A stretch of 64,000 bases of DNA from positions 558,001 through 622,000 of the forward strand of contig NZ_UWPB01000001.1 of NCBI RefSeq assembly GCF_900604945.1, read 5' to 3'. The position numbers and the translations under genes were made by a program. Positions 49,962-59,563 of the stretch are shown here, one piece after another (the first letter of the stretch is position 1; each line of letters opens with the position of its first letter). This DNA is from Ruminococcus sp. Marseille-P6503 (GTDB lineage Bacteria > Bacillota > Clostridia > Oscillospirales > Ruminococcaceae). The notes under the pieces are model-generated. The model did no database searches. It was not told where the DNA came from and saw nothing but the letters and a program-made list of their open reading frames with translations.

Positions 49962-50957
49962 TCAGTCGCCGGTGGATTCTCGGAGTATGATCTTATGTTC
50001 AACGGTATAATACTTATTATCCTTATTTGAAGACGAAAAATTATCTATCAGCTTCTGAACCACAAGCTCTCCCATTCTCGCGCAGGGCTGTTCGACCGTT
50101 GAAACGGTGGGATTCATCATTTCGCACATTGTTATATTGTCAAAGCCCATTATTGAAATATCGGAGCCTACCTTCATACCCAGCTCGCAGGCTTTTCTTA
50201 TGGCGTTCATTGCTAAAATGTCTGAAATCGCAAAAACAGCGGTAGGTCTGTCCTCAAGAGAAGCAAAATGCTCCATGGCTATTCCGCCGTGCCAGTAATC
50301 ATAGGTTCCCTTGTATATGTAATCTGGATTTATCGGAATTCTGTGATCTTCTAAAGCCCTAAGGTATCCTGACTCACGCTGGGACGATGAAACGGCAGAA
50401 ACTTCGGTGCCGATAAACGCAATTTTTCTGTGCCCTTTTTTAATAAGCGCGCATACTGCGTCGTAAGCCGCCTGCTCATCGTTGACCGTAACTGTCAGTA
50501 CGTCGGCGCCCTCGACTCCTTCACAGCAAAGAGCGATATCGTAATTTTCCGCAAGACTGTTAAGCGTTTCGGCGTTATAAGAGGTTCCTAGGAGCACCAC
50601 GCCGTCCACGGTACGGTTAAACAGCATATTCATCTGTCTGATCTCAACCGACGAGGTTGAATAAGATGAAGCCGTAATAATATCATATCCGACTTTGTTT
50701 GCGTAAACCTGCATACCTGCCACGATTTTCATATAAAGCGAGTGGTCGGTCGTAGGCATTATGACGAGTATAACGTTTGTAGCACGTTTTCTGAGATTTC
50801 GTCCAAGAAAATTAGGCGAATAGTTTAGCTTTTTGATAGTATCCTTTACAAGTTTGGTTGAGTTTTCGGAAACATTGGTGCTTCCGTTCAGAACTCTTGA
50901 AACTGTAGCAACGGAAACTCCGGCTTCCCGGGCAACGTCTTTTATGGTAACGCTCAT
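49962..50957 (-). CDS. LacI-family transcriptional regulator
   Basis: A 331-residue repressor: N-terminal LacI helix-turn-helix VTIKDVAREAGVSVATVSRV followed by the hinge NYSPNFLGRNLRKRATN, then a sugar-binding-type sensor domain (VILVIMPTTDHSLYMKIVAG onward, ISIMGFDNITMCEMMNP, STVEQPCARMGELVVQKL). It probably controls the nearby solute-binding lipoprotein gene or carbohydrate genes elsewhere; the effector is unknown. GAAAGGACTGG precedes the ATG. Confidence 0.94.
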   Translation of the reverse strand: MSVTIKDVAREAGVSVATVSRVLNGSTNVSENSTKLVKDTIKKLNYSPNFLGRNLRKRATNVILVIMPTTDHSLYMKIVAGMQVYANKVGYDIITASSYSTSSVEIRQMNMLFNRTVDGVVLLGTSYNAETLNSLAENYDIALCCEGVEGADVLTVTVNDEQAAYDAVCALIKKGHRKIAFIGTEVSAVSSSQRESGYLRALEDHRIPINPDYIYKGTYDYWHGGIAMEHFASLEDRPTAVFAISDILAMNAIRKACELGMKVGSDISIMGFDNITMCEMMNPTVSTVEQPCARMGELVVQKLIDNFSSSNKDNKYYTVEHKIILRESTGD

Positions 50958-51467
50958 AGTTTACCAGTCCTTTCATTGTTTTAGAATAAGGCGGCTTAGA
51001 TGCAGAATATTGAAAGATTATTATTTACAGCCTAAATCATTTTTAAATACAATAATTCTATTATATTATACCATAATTAAGCGGACTCTCCAATATGCAT
51101 TACTAACAAAATTGATTTTACATTTTAGTGTGTTTTGCTGTATAGTTTTACAATATTTATACCTGCTTCTTACATTATCATTTGTCTGACGTTTTTTCTG
51201 CGGTTCTGTTCCGCGGCTTTGGGCAAAAAAAGGCTGTCCGGCGCTGAGCTGATGAAAAATCTGTCCAAAAAATATTTTACCTGGTGCATAAGAAAGAATT
51301 TAATGTCAACAATAATGGCAAAGGGCTAATGCTTCCGATGGCATTATGTACCGCGCTTGGGCAGAAGGCTCCGGGCCAGAATAATCGGAGTATTTATAAG
51401 AGGAAATACGTACACTGCTGTTGTGCGGTATTGCCTTTAGAAGCTTATTTATGAAAGGAATGTCATT
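50958..51467. other. Intergenic region between divergent LacI and SpoIIQ-like genes
   Basis: 510 bp, AT-rich at first (50990-51190). An open frame of 64 codons at 51135-51329 has no ribosome-binding site and no family resemblance, so I do not call a gene. I see no convincing RNA or terminator. A promoter for sigma-F, expected before spoIIQ, was looked for and not found with confidence. Confidence 0.5.
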
Positions 51468-52154
51468 ATGAAAAAATTAAGAAATTCTAAGCTGCATAAA
51501 ATGATGGGCGGAAAAGGTATCTATATTACACTGGGAGCGTGCGTGCTCGCAGTGGGAGGAGCCGGAGTCGCGGCCTACAACAAAGCTGTAACCAAGATCA
51601 ACGATAATCTTAACTTTTCCATACCCGACACAAGTATCGTTCAGCAGGAGCAGCAGGCTGATATGAAACAGACCGACGTTGAGAAGGAAGAAAGCAGCTC
51701 TCAGAGCGAAGCGATGGAGGAGCTGTTATCCACTCAGCCCAACGTTATGCCTGTAAACGGCGAGATCATAAATCCTTTCAGCAACGGAGAGCTTGTAAAA
51801 TCCAAAACCCTCGGCGTATGGAAAACGCATGACGGAGTTGACATTGCTGCCGACGCCGGAACACAGGTGAAATCCATGAACAGGGGAGAGGTAACGAAAA
51901 TCTGGGAAGATCCGCTTTGGGGCAACTGTGTGACTATCGACCACGGCGACGGAATTGTCGGATATTATTATAATCTTTCCTCGGCGGTTACCGTAGAAGA
52001 GGGCGACCCGGTAGAGTCGGGGCAGATCATCGGCGCAGTAGGAGATACCGCTCAGATAGAAGCCGCCGAGGTTTCACATCTGCATTTCGGACTGAAAAGG
52101 AACGGAGAATGGATCGATCCTATCAACTATATAGATCCGAACAGCAATAAATAA
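51468..52154 (+). CDS. spoIIQ: SpoIIQ-like M23/LytM endopeptidase
   Basis: A 228-residue protein with one N-terminal membrane helix (about 18-38), a variable spacer (about 40-90) and a C-terminal LytM/M23 domain. The metallopeptidase motifs are intact: KTHDGVDIAADAG (HxxxD) and SHLHFGLKRNGEW (HxH). Size, topology and NPFSNGELVKSKTLGVWKTH resemble SpoIIQ, which in the forespore pairs with SpoIIIAH to hold the engulfing membranes together; clostridial SpoIIQ keeps the zinc site, as here. A generic cell-wall endopeptidase is the alternative. GAAAGGAATGTCATT precedes the ATG. Confidence 0.75.
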   Translation: MKKLRNSKLHKMMGGKGIYITLGACVLAVGGAGVAAYNKAVTKINDNLNFSIPDTSIVQQEQQADMKQTDVEKEESSSQSEAMEELLSTQPNVMPVNGEIINPFSNGELVKSKTLGVWKTHDGVDIAADAGTQVKSMNRGEVTKIWEDPLWGNCVTIDHGDGIVGYYYNLSSAVTVEEGDPVESGQIIGAVGDTAQIEAAEVSHLHFGLKRNGEWIDPINYIDPNSNK

Positions 52155-52306
52155 ACGTTTTATACAGATAATTCAAAATAAAAGTTCCGCCTTACGGTTT
52201 ACATTGAGTTCATAATTATATGATATTCTATGTAAATACGGCGCTTTGCGATTAGCTTGCTTTAATTGCGCTGTCTTACTGCTGTCTGAAAAATAATGTG
52301 CCGCTT

Positions 52307-52335
52307 CAAGCAGCCGTATTGCTGCTTGCGCGTTT
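52307..52335 (+). terminator. Hairpin upstream of the second response regulator gene
   Basis: CAAGCAGC (52307-52314) and GCTGCTTG (52321-52328), loop of 6, followed by CGCG and TTTTT. It may end the spoIIQ transcript or attenuate transcription into the regulator gene 40 nt downstream. Confidence 0.5.
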
Positions 52336-52374
52336 TTCAGAAAGCTGTAACTTTACCGAAAGGCGGAATTTTAT

Positions 52375-53052
52375 ATGTTCAGTATAATGGTGGTCGAGGA
52401 CGATAACAATACCCGCAGGCTTACTGCCGACGTGCTTGAAGAAAACGGCTATAAGGCTGTAACTGCCAAAAACGGCTTGGAAGCGCTTGAAATAATGGAC
52501 GAAAAGCATATCGACCTGATTATTATGGACGTTATGATGCCTGTGATGGACGGCTATGAGCTTACAAGCCAGCTCAGGAGAGCGGAATGTAATATTCCTA
52601 TACTTATGGTAACGGCCAAAGAAGCTCTCAGCGATAAAAAGAAGGGCTTTATAACAGGCGCCGACGATTATATGGTCAAGCCTGTGGACGAGGAGGAAAT
52701 GCTGCTCAGGATATCGGCGCTTCTCAGAAGGTCAAGGATAGCGAACGATCATAAGATAACCGCCGGCGAAACCGTTTTTGATTACGATACTCTCACTGTT
52801 ATAAATAAAGATAAGAAAACCGAGCTTCCGCTGAAGGAATTTATGCTGATATACAAGCTGCTGTCGTATCCCAACAAGATCTTCACCCGCCGTCAGCTTA
52901 TGGACGAAATATGGGATATGGCTACCGATACGGACGAGAGAACGGTAGACGTACATATCAACCGTCTCAGGGAACGTTTTAAGGACAACAGCGATTTTGA
53001 TATAATTACTGTACGAGGCCTTGGATATAAGGCGGTGAAAAACGGTGAATAA
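52375..53052 (+). CDS. OmpR-family response regulator
   Basis: A 225-residue two-component regulator: MVVEDDNNTRRLTADVLEEN, phospho-acceptor Asp in IIMDVMMPVMDGYEL (about 52), Lys in DYMVKPVDEEEMLLR, then a winged-helix output domain ending RERFKDNSDFDIITVRGLGY. CGAAAGGCGGAATTTTAT precedes the ATG. The next gene, a histidine kinase, overlaps its end by 8 bp, so they are a cognate pair. Signal and targets are unknown; the location next to spoIIQ does not by itself imply a sporulation role. Confidence 0.93.
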   Translation: MFSIMVVEDDNNTRRLTADVLEENGYKAVTAKNGLEALEIMDEKHIDLIIMDVMMPVMDGYELTSQLRRAECNIPILMVTAKEALSDKKKGFITGADDYMVKPVDEEEMLLRISALLRRSRIANDHKITAGETVFDYDTLTVINKDKKTELPLKEFMLIYKLLSYPNKIFTRRQLMDEIWDMATDTDERTVDVHINRLRERFKDNSDFDIITVRGLGYKAVKNGE

Positions 53053-54127
53053 ACACAAGGGATATATTGACAGACTTTTGTTCAGAAAACACAGGTCGCT
53101 TAATTTCTGCGCGGTTATTCTTGTGTTTTTCATAATGATGATAGCCGGCGTGCTTACTTTTATTTCAGTTTGGCTTTTCAGATATTTCGGTCATCTTCCC
53201 AACAGATTTGAAGCTCCGCTTGTACTGATGATCATAGCTTTATGCGTCAGCGTGGTTATCGGAACGATTCTTTCAGCAATGGCTACGCGGTCGATCCTCA
53301 GACCCGTAAATGATATGCAGAAGGCTATGAAAAAGGTTGAGAGCGGCGATTTTTCCGTCCGTGTTTCAAGAGATAAAACCTTCGGTGAGATCGACGAGCT
53401 TGTCAAAAGCTTCAACCGAATGGTTGAAGAGCTGAACGGGATAGAGATGTTCAGAGAGGATTTTATCAACAGCTTTTCGCATGAGTTCAAAACGCCTATA
53501 GTTTCGATTCAGGGCTTTGCAAAGCAGCTTAAAAAGGAAAGCTTATCAGAAGATAAAAAACGCGAATACATAGATATAATCATCTCTGAATCGAAGCGGC
53601 TTACCAATCTTTCCTCCAATATACTGCTGCTTAACAAATTTGAAAATCAGCAGTATATTACCGATACGTCGGATTTTTATCTTGATGAACAGATAAGAAG
53701 CTGTATTCTGCTGCTGGAAAAGCAGTGGACAAGGAAGAATATAGATTTTGACATAGAGCTTGAGCCTGTGCTGTTTCACAGCAATCAGGAAATGCTGTCG
53801 CAGGTATGGCTGAATATTCTCAGCAATTCCGTTAAATTCAGCCCAGACAATACCACGATAACCGTTCGTTCACAGCTCAGGGATAAAAAAATACGCATAG
53901 ATATCTGCGACCAGGGGGAGGGTATGGACGAGAATACTCTGAATCACATATTTGAACGTTTCTATCAGGGGGACAGCGCTCATTCAAGCGAGGGCAACGG
54001 CCTTGGGCTGCCGCTTGTAAAGCGAATAGTCGAGCTGTGCGGCGGAAGGATAAGAGTTGAATCACAGAAGGGCAGAGGCACTGTATTTACCGTATTTCTG
54101 GAGGATCGTTCTTCTGAAAAAGCGTAA
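53045..54127 (+). CDS. Sensor histidine kinase with HAMP domain
   Basis: A 360-residue membrane kinase: two helices (about 18-42 and 57-80) with a short extracellular loop, a HAMP domain (about 80-135, RSILRPVNDMQKAMKKVESG), HisKA with phospho-His in NSFSHEFKTPIVSIQGFAKQ, and a HATPase domain (WLNILSNSVKFSPD, CDQGEGMDENTL, GNGLGLPLVKRIVEL). The start is GTG at 53045, overlapping the regulator gene's last codons (GGTGAATAA); ribosomes likely re-initiate. Confidence 0.93.
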   Translation: MNKHKGYIDRLLFRKHRSLNFCAVILVFFIMMIAGVLTFISVWLFRYFGHLPNRFEAPLVLMIIALCVSVVIGTILSAMATRSILRPVNDMQKAMKKVESGDFSVRVSRDKTFGEIDELVKSFNRMVEELNGIEMFREDFINSFSHEFKTPIVSIQGFAKQLKKESLSEDKKREYIDIIISESKRLTNLSSNILLLNKFENQQYITDTSDFYLDEQIRSCILLLEKQWTRKNIDFDIELEPVLFHSNQEMLSQVWLNILSNSVKFSPDNTTITVRSQLRDKKIRIDICDQGEGMDENTLNHIFERFYQGDSAHSSEGNGLGLPLVKRIVELCGGRIRVESQKGRGTVFTVFLEDRSSEKA

Positions 54128-54158
54128 ACAAGGTCTGAAGGCTTTTGCATATAGCATA

Positions 54159-54207
54159 ATATCCGTCTGAGGAAGCATGGCGCGCGCTTCCTCGGACGGA
54201 TATTTTA
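54159..54207. terminator. Strong bidirectional terminator between kinase and nadA
   Basis: ATATCCGTC (54159-54167) and GAGGAAGC (54169-54176) pair with GCTTCCTC (54186-54193) and GACGGATAT (54195-54203), a stem of about 17 bp, then TTTT. It lies between convergent genes. Confidence 0.75.
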
Positions 54208-54221
54208 TAAATCATATTTTA

Positions 54222-55142
54222 TCAGCCTAATCTCAGCATTTCATCAATACATACTCTGGCGGAGGATATCTCATCTTCCGTCATTTTTATTTCAAAGGCT
54301 TCGCCGTTATCTATTCCGGCGCAGGAATTGTAAACGTCCATCAGAGTAGTAAGCTTCATGTTCGGGCAGAGGATTTTCTTGGAAAGTATATAGAACTTTT
54401 TGCCGGGACATTCATACTGAAGATGTTCGGCAATGCTTATTTCAGTGCCTATAATAAATTCTTCGGCTTCGGAATTTTTAGCAAAATTTATGATTCCCGA
54501 GGTAGAGCCTACATAGTCCGCCTGCTCCGAAACCTTCGGAACACATTCGGGATGAACAAGCACCAAAGCGTCGGGGTGAAGCCTTTTGGCCTGCCTTACT
54601 TCGTCGGGAGCTACGGCGGCATGAACCGGACAGCCTCCCTGAAGCAGCTTTATATCTTTTTCCGGCACGTTTTTCTGAACAAACGCTCCGAGATTGCAGT
54701 CCGGAATGAACAGTATCTTTTCAGCGTCCATAGCTTTGACTATTTTGACCGCCGAAGACGAGGTAACGCAGACGTCGCAGACAGATTTAAGCTTTGCCGT
54801 AGTGTTTATGTAAGCGACTACCTTTCTGTCCGGCTCCTGTCGTTTTAAAGCCTCGATCATCTCCGGCTCCATCTGCTCGGCCATGGGACAGCCCGCCAGC
54901 GGATTAGCTAAAAAAACACGCTTGTCAGGCGAAAGCATTTTTGCCGTTTCCGCCATGAAATGAACTCCGCAGAACAAAATATTTTTACTGCGGACGTTTG
55001 ACGCGTCTACGCTTAGCTTATAGGAATCTCCTGTAAAATCAGCGATTTCGATAATTTCATGCGCCTGATAGCTGTGCGCCAGAATACAAATGTCCTTTTC
55101 CGCTTTAAGCTTTAAAATTTCCTGCTGAATATCCTTTATCAT
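54222..55142 (-). CDS. nadA: Quinolinate synthase
   Basis: Condenses iminoaspartate with DHAP to give quinolinate in NAD synthesis; a [4Fe-4S] enzyme. The 306-residue protein has ILAHSYQAHEIIEIADFTGD, VFLANPLAGCPMAEQ, VCVTSSSAVKIVKAMDA, IPDCNLGAFVQKNVPEKDI, PECVPKVSEQADYVGST and KILCPNMKLTTLMDVYNSC, containing the cluster cysteines. The usual partners nadB and nadC are not next to it, though nadD lies 3.8 kb further in the same direction. Monocistronic in appearance. The only box before the ATG is weak. Confidence 0.95.
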   Translation of the reverse strand: MIKDIQQEILKLKAEKDICILAHSYQAHEIIEIADFTGDSYKLSVDASNVRSKNILFCGVHFMAETAKMLSPDKRVFLANPLAGCPMAEQMEPEMIEALKRQEPDRKVVAYINTTAKLKSVCDVCVTSSSAVKIVKAMDAEKILFIPDCNLGAFVQKNVPEKDIKLLQGGCPVHAAVAPDEVRQAKRLHPDALVLVHPECVPKVSEQADYVGSTSGIINFAKNSEAEEFIIGTEISIAEHLQYECPGKKFYILSKKILCPNMKLTTLMDVYNSCAGIDNGEAFEIKMTEDEISSARVCIDEMLRLG

Positions 55143-55340
55143 AACAAATCACCCGATATCAAAATTCGACAAACACTTATATAATTATACGTCACAGCCA
55201 AGATATTGTCAACCGTCTGAAAAACAAAATCCAATTGAAATTGCAGAGTTTCAAAGAATAGTGGCAAAGCAAAGAAAAAAGAGAACCGGACAAAAATCCG
55301 CTGAAATAAAGCCGCCGCACAAAATCCGGCGCCATAAGAA

Positions 55341-55371
55341 AGAAGCCGCCATGAAGATGATGACGGCTTCT
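55341..55371 (-). terminator. Terminator of the yhbY-leuS operon
   Basis: AGAAGCCG-c-CAT (55341-55352) pairs with ATG-a-CGGCTTCT (55360-55371), one mismatch; leftward it is followed by a T-rich stretch. It lies about 140 nt after the leuS stop. Confidence 0.6.
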
Positions 55372-55508
55372 GCTCCGTTTTACTTATGCGCCGGCTTAAA
55401 CGCGCAGCTGCCGTACGTTTAAATCAGACAAACGATTTTCCTATGTGTATGCTTGACTGGCTTTCGCCTGCCGAATTCTATTATTTTATTAATTGTATAC
55501 AGGCAGTA

Positions 55509-57911
55509 TCATCTGGCGACAATATTTACAAGTCTGCCCTTTACATAAATTTCTTTAACAATATTTTTACCCTCAATAGCCTCTGCGACCTTAGGATCCT
55601 GTTTTGCAAGAGCAACGGCTTCGCTCTGGTCAATATCGGCAGGAACGTTCAGCTTGCATTTTACCTTTCCGTTTACCTGAGCGACAATTTCAACGGAAGC
55701 GTCAACGCACAAGGCTTCGTCATAAGTCGCCCACTTCTGTTCATGGATATAGCCTCCGAAATTTATCTGATACATTTCCGACGTAATATGCGGAGCGAAA
55801 GGATTCAGAATTATCAGCAGGTCGCGAAGCTCGGCTTTATTTATAGAACCGGCGGCGTAAATTTCATTCATAAGCGTCATCATAGCCGCTATTGCCGTAT
55901 TGAATTTAAGCGCCTCAATATCCTCGGAAACTTTCTTGATCGTCTTATGCATAAGCGTTCTCAGCTTGTCGCTGTACTCCTCGCCGTCGGTAAGCATATC
56001 CTGCAAAGCCCAGAGCCTGTCAAGAAATCTCTTGCAGCCCTTTACGCTGTTTTCGCTCCACGGTGCAGCCTGCTCGTAATCTCCCATAAACAGCACATAA
56101 ACTCTCAGCACGTCGGCGCCGTAAGCGTCAACAACGTCGTTGGGGTCTACTACGTTTCCTCTTGATTTGCTCATCTTTTCACCGTCTGGTCCGAGTATAA
56201 GACCCTGAGCGGTTCTCTTGGCATAAGGCTCAGAAGTAGGAACAAGACCCAGATCGTAGAGGAATTTATGCCAGAAGCGGGAATAGATCATATGACGAGT
56301 AACGTGCTCCATGCCGCCGTTGTACCAATCGACAGGCAGCCAGTATTTCAGCGCCTCCTGCGAAGCGAATTCGCTGTCGTTGTGAGGATCGCAGTAACGC
56401 AGGAAATACCATGAAGAGCCTGCCCACTGAGGCATTGTATCGGTTTCTCTTTTTGCGTCCCTTCCGCATTTCGGACATTTGCAGTTAACAAACGAAGCGA
56501 TCTTTGCCAGCGGACTTTCACCGTCCGTTCCCGGTTCAAAATGCTCTACAGCGGGAAGTCTGAGCGGAAGCTCGTCATACGGAACGGCTACCATTCCGCA
56601 GTCCGGACAATGTACTATTGGAATAGGCTCGCCCCAGTATCTTTGACGGTTAAAAGCCCAGTCCTTCATTTTATACTGAACGCCCTTTTCGCCGCAGCCC
56701 AGCTTTTCAAGAATACCGAGCATTTTTTCTATAGCTTCCTTTTTATTGGAAATACCGTTAAGCTCGCCGGAATTGACCATTTCGCCGTCGCCGGTATAGG
56801 CTTCCTTTGAAATATCTCCTCCCTTTATGACCTCGATAATGTCTATTCCGAATTTCTTTGCAAAATCATAATCTCTGGTATCGTGCGCCGGAACAGCCAT
56901 TATCGCTCCTGTTCCGTAGCCCATCATTACATAGTCGGAAATATAGATAGGTATTTCCTTGCCGGTAATAGGATTGATTCCGGTAAGACCGTCTATTCTG
57001 ACTCCCGTTTTATCCTTTACGAGCTGAGTCCTTTCAAACTCGCTCTTTTTGGCGCACTCCGCCTTATAAGCGTCAAGCTCGGCAATATTTTTTATAACTG
57101 AGCGGTATTTTTCAATAATAGGATGCTCCGGAGCGATGACCATAAACGTAACTCCGTAAAGCGTGTCCGGACGAGTAGTGTATATACGGAGCTTTTCACC
57201 GTTTTCCTTTACTGTAAAATCAACGAAAGCTCCTGTGGATCTGCCTATCCAGTTCTGCTGCTGAAGCTTGACGTTGGGGAGATAATCAACCTCCTCCAGT
57301 CCCTGAAGCAGCTTGTCGGCATATTCCGTTATTCTTAAGTACCAGACTTCCTTTGTTTTCTGAACTATGTCGCTGTGGCAAATATCGCACTTTCCGCCCT
57401 GCGAATCCTCATTGGAAAGCACGACCTTGCAGCTCGGACAGTAATTTACCATAGTCTTGTCTCTGAAAACCAGTCCGTTTTCAAACATTTTCAGAAATAT
57501 CCACTGAGTCCATTTATAATAATTCTCATCGGTAGTATCCACGACTCTCGACCAATCGAAAGAAAAACCGACTCTTTTAAGCTGATTTGTAAACTTAGCT
57601 ATATTTTCATCGGTAACCTGTCTGGGATGAACTCCTGTCTTGATAGCGGTATTTTCCGTAGGCAGACCGTAGGCGTCGAAGCCGATGGGGAACAAAACGT
57701 TGTAGCCCTCCAGCCTTCTTTTCCTGCTTACGACCTCAAGACCTGAATAAGCCTTAATATGTCCGACGTGCATACCATGACCCGAGGGGTAGGGAAATTC
57801 CACGAGCGCATAGAATTTCTTTCCGGAACGGTCCTCGGAAGCCTTAAAGGTTTCGTTTTCCTCCCAGTAGTTCTGCCATTTGCTTTCAATGGCGCTAAAA
57901 TCGTACTTCAT
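55509..57911 (-). CDS. leuS: Leucyl-tRNA synthetase
   Basis: Charges tRNA-Leu. The 800-residue protein has the HIGH motif in FPYPSGHGMHVGHIKAY (about 38-54), a zinc-type pair CPSC/CDIC (about 158-182), a CP1 editing domain with TTRPDTLYGVTFMVIAPEHP, and the KMSKS loop in GEKMSKSRGNVVDPND. Length and order are typical of bacterial LeuRS. It is the last gene of the leftward operon after rsfS. I found no T-box motif in the 74-bp gap before it. GAAGGAATGATATAG precedes the ATG. Confidence 0.97.
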   Translation of the reverse strand: MKYDFSAIESKWQNYWEENETFKASEDRSGKKFYALVEFPYPSGHGMHVGHIKAYSGLEVVSRKRRLEGYNVLFPIGFDAYGLPTENTAIKTGVHPRQVTDENIAKFTNQLKRVGFSFDWSRVVDTTDENYYKWTQWIFLKMFENGLVFRDKTMVNYCPSCKVVLSNEDSQGGKCDICHSDIVQKTKEVWYLRITEYADKLLQGLEEVDYLPNVKLQQQNWIGRSTGAFVDFTVKENGEKLRIYTTRPDTLYGVTFMVIAPEHPIIEKYRSVIKNIAELDAYKAECAKKSEFERTQLVKDKTGVRIDGLTGINPITGKEIPIYISDYVMMGYGTGAIMAVPAHDTRDYDFAKKFGIDIIEVIKGGDISKEAYTGDGEMVNSGELNGISNKKEAIEKMLGILEKLGCGEKGVQYKMKDWAFNRQRYWGEPIPIVHCPDCGMVAVPYDELPLRLPAVEHFEPGTDGESPLAKIASFVNCKCPKCGRDAKRETDTMPQWAGSSWYFLRYCDPHNDSEFASQEALKYWLPVDWYNGGMEHVTRHMIYSRFWHKFLYDLGLVPTSEPYAKRTAQGLILGPDGEKMSKSRGNVVDPNDVVDAYGADVLRVYVLFMGDYEQAAPWSENSVKGCKRFLDRLWALQDMLTDGEEYSDKLRTLMHKTIKKVSEDIEALKFNTAIAAMMTLMNEIYAAGSINKAELRDLLIILNPFAPHITSEMYQINFGGYIHEQKWATYDEALCVDASVEIVAQVNGKVKCKLNVPADIDQSEAVALAKQDPKVAEAIEGKNIVKEIYVKGRLVNIVAR

Positions 57912-57985
57912 CTATATCATTCCTTCTGTAAAATTATATCCCGTCCTATCGGCTGCAAAATAAATCAGCCGGCTGCCGCTCCGTA

Positions 57986-58357
57986 TCAGTCCGCCGGAGA
58001 AAGATACTCTTCAATATCCTTCTGCTCTCCGTCGGACCAGAGCCTTTCAAGATTATAGTAGCTTCTGGTTTCCTTATAGAAAACATGAACGACGATATCG
58101 CCGTAATCGAGAATTATCCAGGTCGCTCCCTGATAGCCCTCTACCCTGATCGGTTCGATCCCAAGCTGCTTCATTTCAAACTCGACAGCGTCAGCCAGAG
58201 CTTTTGTCTGAGTGTTGGACGTACCGTTTGCAATTACAAAGTAATCCGCAACGATAGTAAGATCTCTGATACCTATAAGCTGAATATCCTCGGCTCTTTT
58301 TGAATCCAGCGCCCTGATAATCGTTTCAAGTAATTTTTCCTGTGAAATATTAGCCAT
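57986..58357 (-). CDS. rsfS: Ribosome silencing factor RsfS
   Basis: Binds ribosomal protein L14 and blocks subunit joining when nutrients are short. The 123-residue protein has the RsfS/Iojap core: AEDIQLIGIRDLTIVADYFV, IANGTSNTQTKALADAVEFE and GATWIILDYGDIVVHVFYKE. GGGAGGC lies 5 nt before ATG 58357, so the in-frame extension to 58411 (which overlaps yqeK) is rejected. It sits 13 bp after yqeK in the conserved Firmicutes order. Confidence 0.95.
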   Translation of the reverse strand: MANISQEKLLETIIRALDSKRAEDIQLIGIRDLTIVADYFVIANGTSNTQTKALADAVEFEMKQLGIEPIRVEGYQGATWIILDYGDIVVHVFYKETRSYYNLERLWSDGEQKDIEEYLSPAD

Positions 58358-58370
58358 AAAAGCCTCCCGT

Positions 58371-58952
58371 TTATTTGTTTTTAAGCTTTGCAAAATCGTT
58401 GTAGCATTCAAGGGTCGAAACAGGAATCATATTACCCTTTTCAACCGAATCCGCAATTGAAAATTTCAGCGCTTCAAGCATTGCCTTTTCAAGGCTCTGT
58501 TCCGCATATCTGCGCATTTTTTTAACGTCCTTGTAATCCCTGTCGTCGGAAATAAGATCGGCAAGGTAGATGATCTGCGAAAGTAGCGGCATATCCTTGC
58601 GGCCGACAGTGTGATACCTTACCGCGTCGACTATTTCCGTATCCGTTATCTGAAATTCGGACTGTATAAACTCGGCTCCCGCTATCGCGTGATACAGCGC
58701 GGGGGTTTTTGTTTCAATGGCGCAAACGTCAAGCTTGGACTGCTTAACAAGCTCAAGCTGCTTTTCCTCCGGCGTTTCCTTGCATATGTCGTGCAGAAGT
58801 CCGGCAAGATAGGCCTTTTCCTTATTGCCTCCGTATCTTTCGGCAAGCTTTGACGCCGCGTTTGCAACGTTCACCGAGTGAGTATACCTTTTCTTGGAAA
58901 GATTCTCTTTCAGATAATTCTTATACTGTCCGATCAACTTTTTATCAGCCAA
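58371..58952 (-). CDS. yqeK: HD-domain phosphohydrolase YqeK (diadenosine tetraphosphatase)
   Basis: A 193-residue HD-domain protein: KKRYTHSVNVANAASKLAER then AYLAGLLHDICKETPEE (the HD pair) and AGAEFIQSEFQITDTEIVDA with a further His in VRYHTVGRKDM. YqeK enzymes cleave Ap4A symmetrically to ADP in Firmicutes. The start is TTG at 58952 with AGAGG about 9 nt upstream. The gene lies between nadD and rsfS, the standard order, with a 14-bp gap from nadD. Confidence 0.92.
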   Translation of the reverse strand: MADKKLIGQYKNYLKENLSKKRYTHSVNVANAASKLAERYGGNKEKAYLAGLLHDICKETPEEKQLELVKQSKLDVCAIETKTPALYHAIAGAEFIQSEFQITDTEIVDAVRYHTVGRKDMPLLSQIIYLADLISDDRDYKDVKKMRRYAEQSLEKAMLEALKFSIADSVEKGNMIPVSTLECYNDFAKLKNK

Positions 58953-58966
58953 ATAAAAAACCTCTG

Positions 58967-59563
58967 TTAATACAAATTTTTATCCATGATATATTTTACA
59001 ACATTTTTATTCAAATAGCAAGTATAATCGCCGCTTTTTTTTATCATTTCCCTTATCTGCGTTGACGAAACCTCAAACGGCTCCTCCTCGAGAATTATTA
59101 TCTCACCGCCCTCGGCCTTAAGACCGGCAGCGTATTTTCTCATTTTATCCGCGGTATCGCTCCCGCTGCGGGAAATACAGATAAGCGACGCAAGCGACAA
59201 TATCTCCTCATAACGGTACCATTCATGGAATGAAAGCAGCATATCGCTGCCCATAATAAAGAAAAACTTCGCTTCGGGATATAGCCTGCGGAAATGCCTC
59301 AGCGTAATCACCGAATAGCTTTTTCCGCTCTGCCTAAGCTCCCAGTCTGAAACTTCCGCGCCTGCAATATCCTCAAAAGCAAGCCTGCACATTGTAAGCC
59401 TGTCCTCTCCGTCCGCAAGCTGCTCCGCCTGCTTATGGGGAGGTATTCTGGAAGGCAGTACGATGACCTTTTCAAAGCTGACCTCGTTCATCACGCTTTT
59501 CAGCAGCCTTACATGACCGTTATGAACCGGGTTGAACGTTCCTCCGAATATCCCTATATTCAT
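58967..59563 (-). CDS. nadD: Nicotinate-nucleotide adenylyltransferase
   Basis: Adenylates nicotinate mononucleotide to deamido-NAD. The 198-residue protein has the nucleotidyltransferase motif NIGIFGGTFNPVHNGHVRLL with the HxGH histidines, PSRIPPHKQAEQLADGEDRL and the C-terminal VSSTQIREMIKKSGDY. The ATG overlaps the yhbY stop by one base (TAATG), so the two are translationally coupled. Together with nadA it gives two steps of NAD synthesis in the window. Confidence 0.96.
   Translation of the reverse strand: MNIGIFGGTFNPVHNGHVRLLKSVMNEVSFEKVIVLPSRIPPHKQAEQLADGEDRLTMCRLAFEDIAGAEVSDWELRQSGKSYSVITLRHFRRLYPEAKFFFIMGSDMLLSFHEWYRYEEILSLASLICISRSGSDTADKMRKYAAGLKAEGGEIIILEEEPFEVSSTQIREMIKKSGDYTCYLNKNVVKYIMDKNLY

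Noticed and set aside
51135-51329. 64-codon open frame between the LacI and SpoIIQ-like genes
   Set aside because: No RBS, AT-rich, no family likeness.
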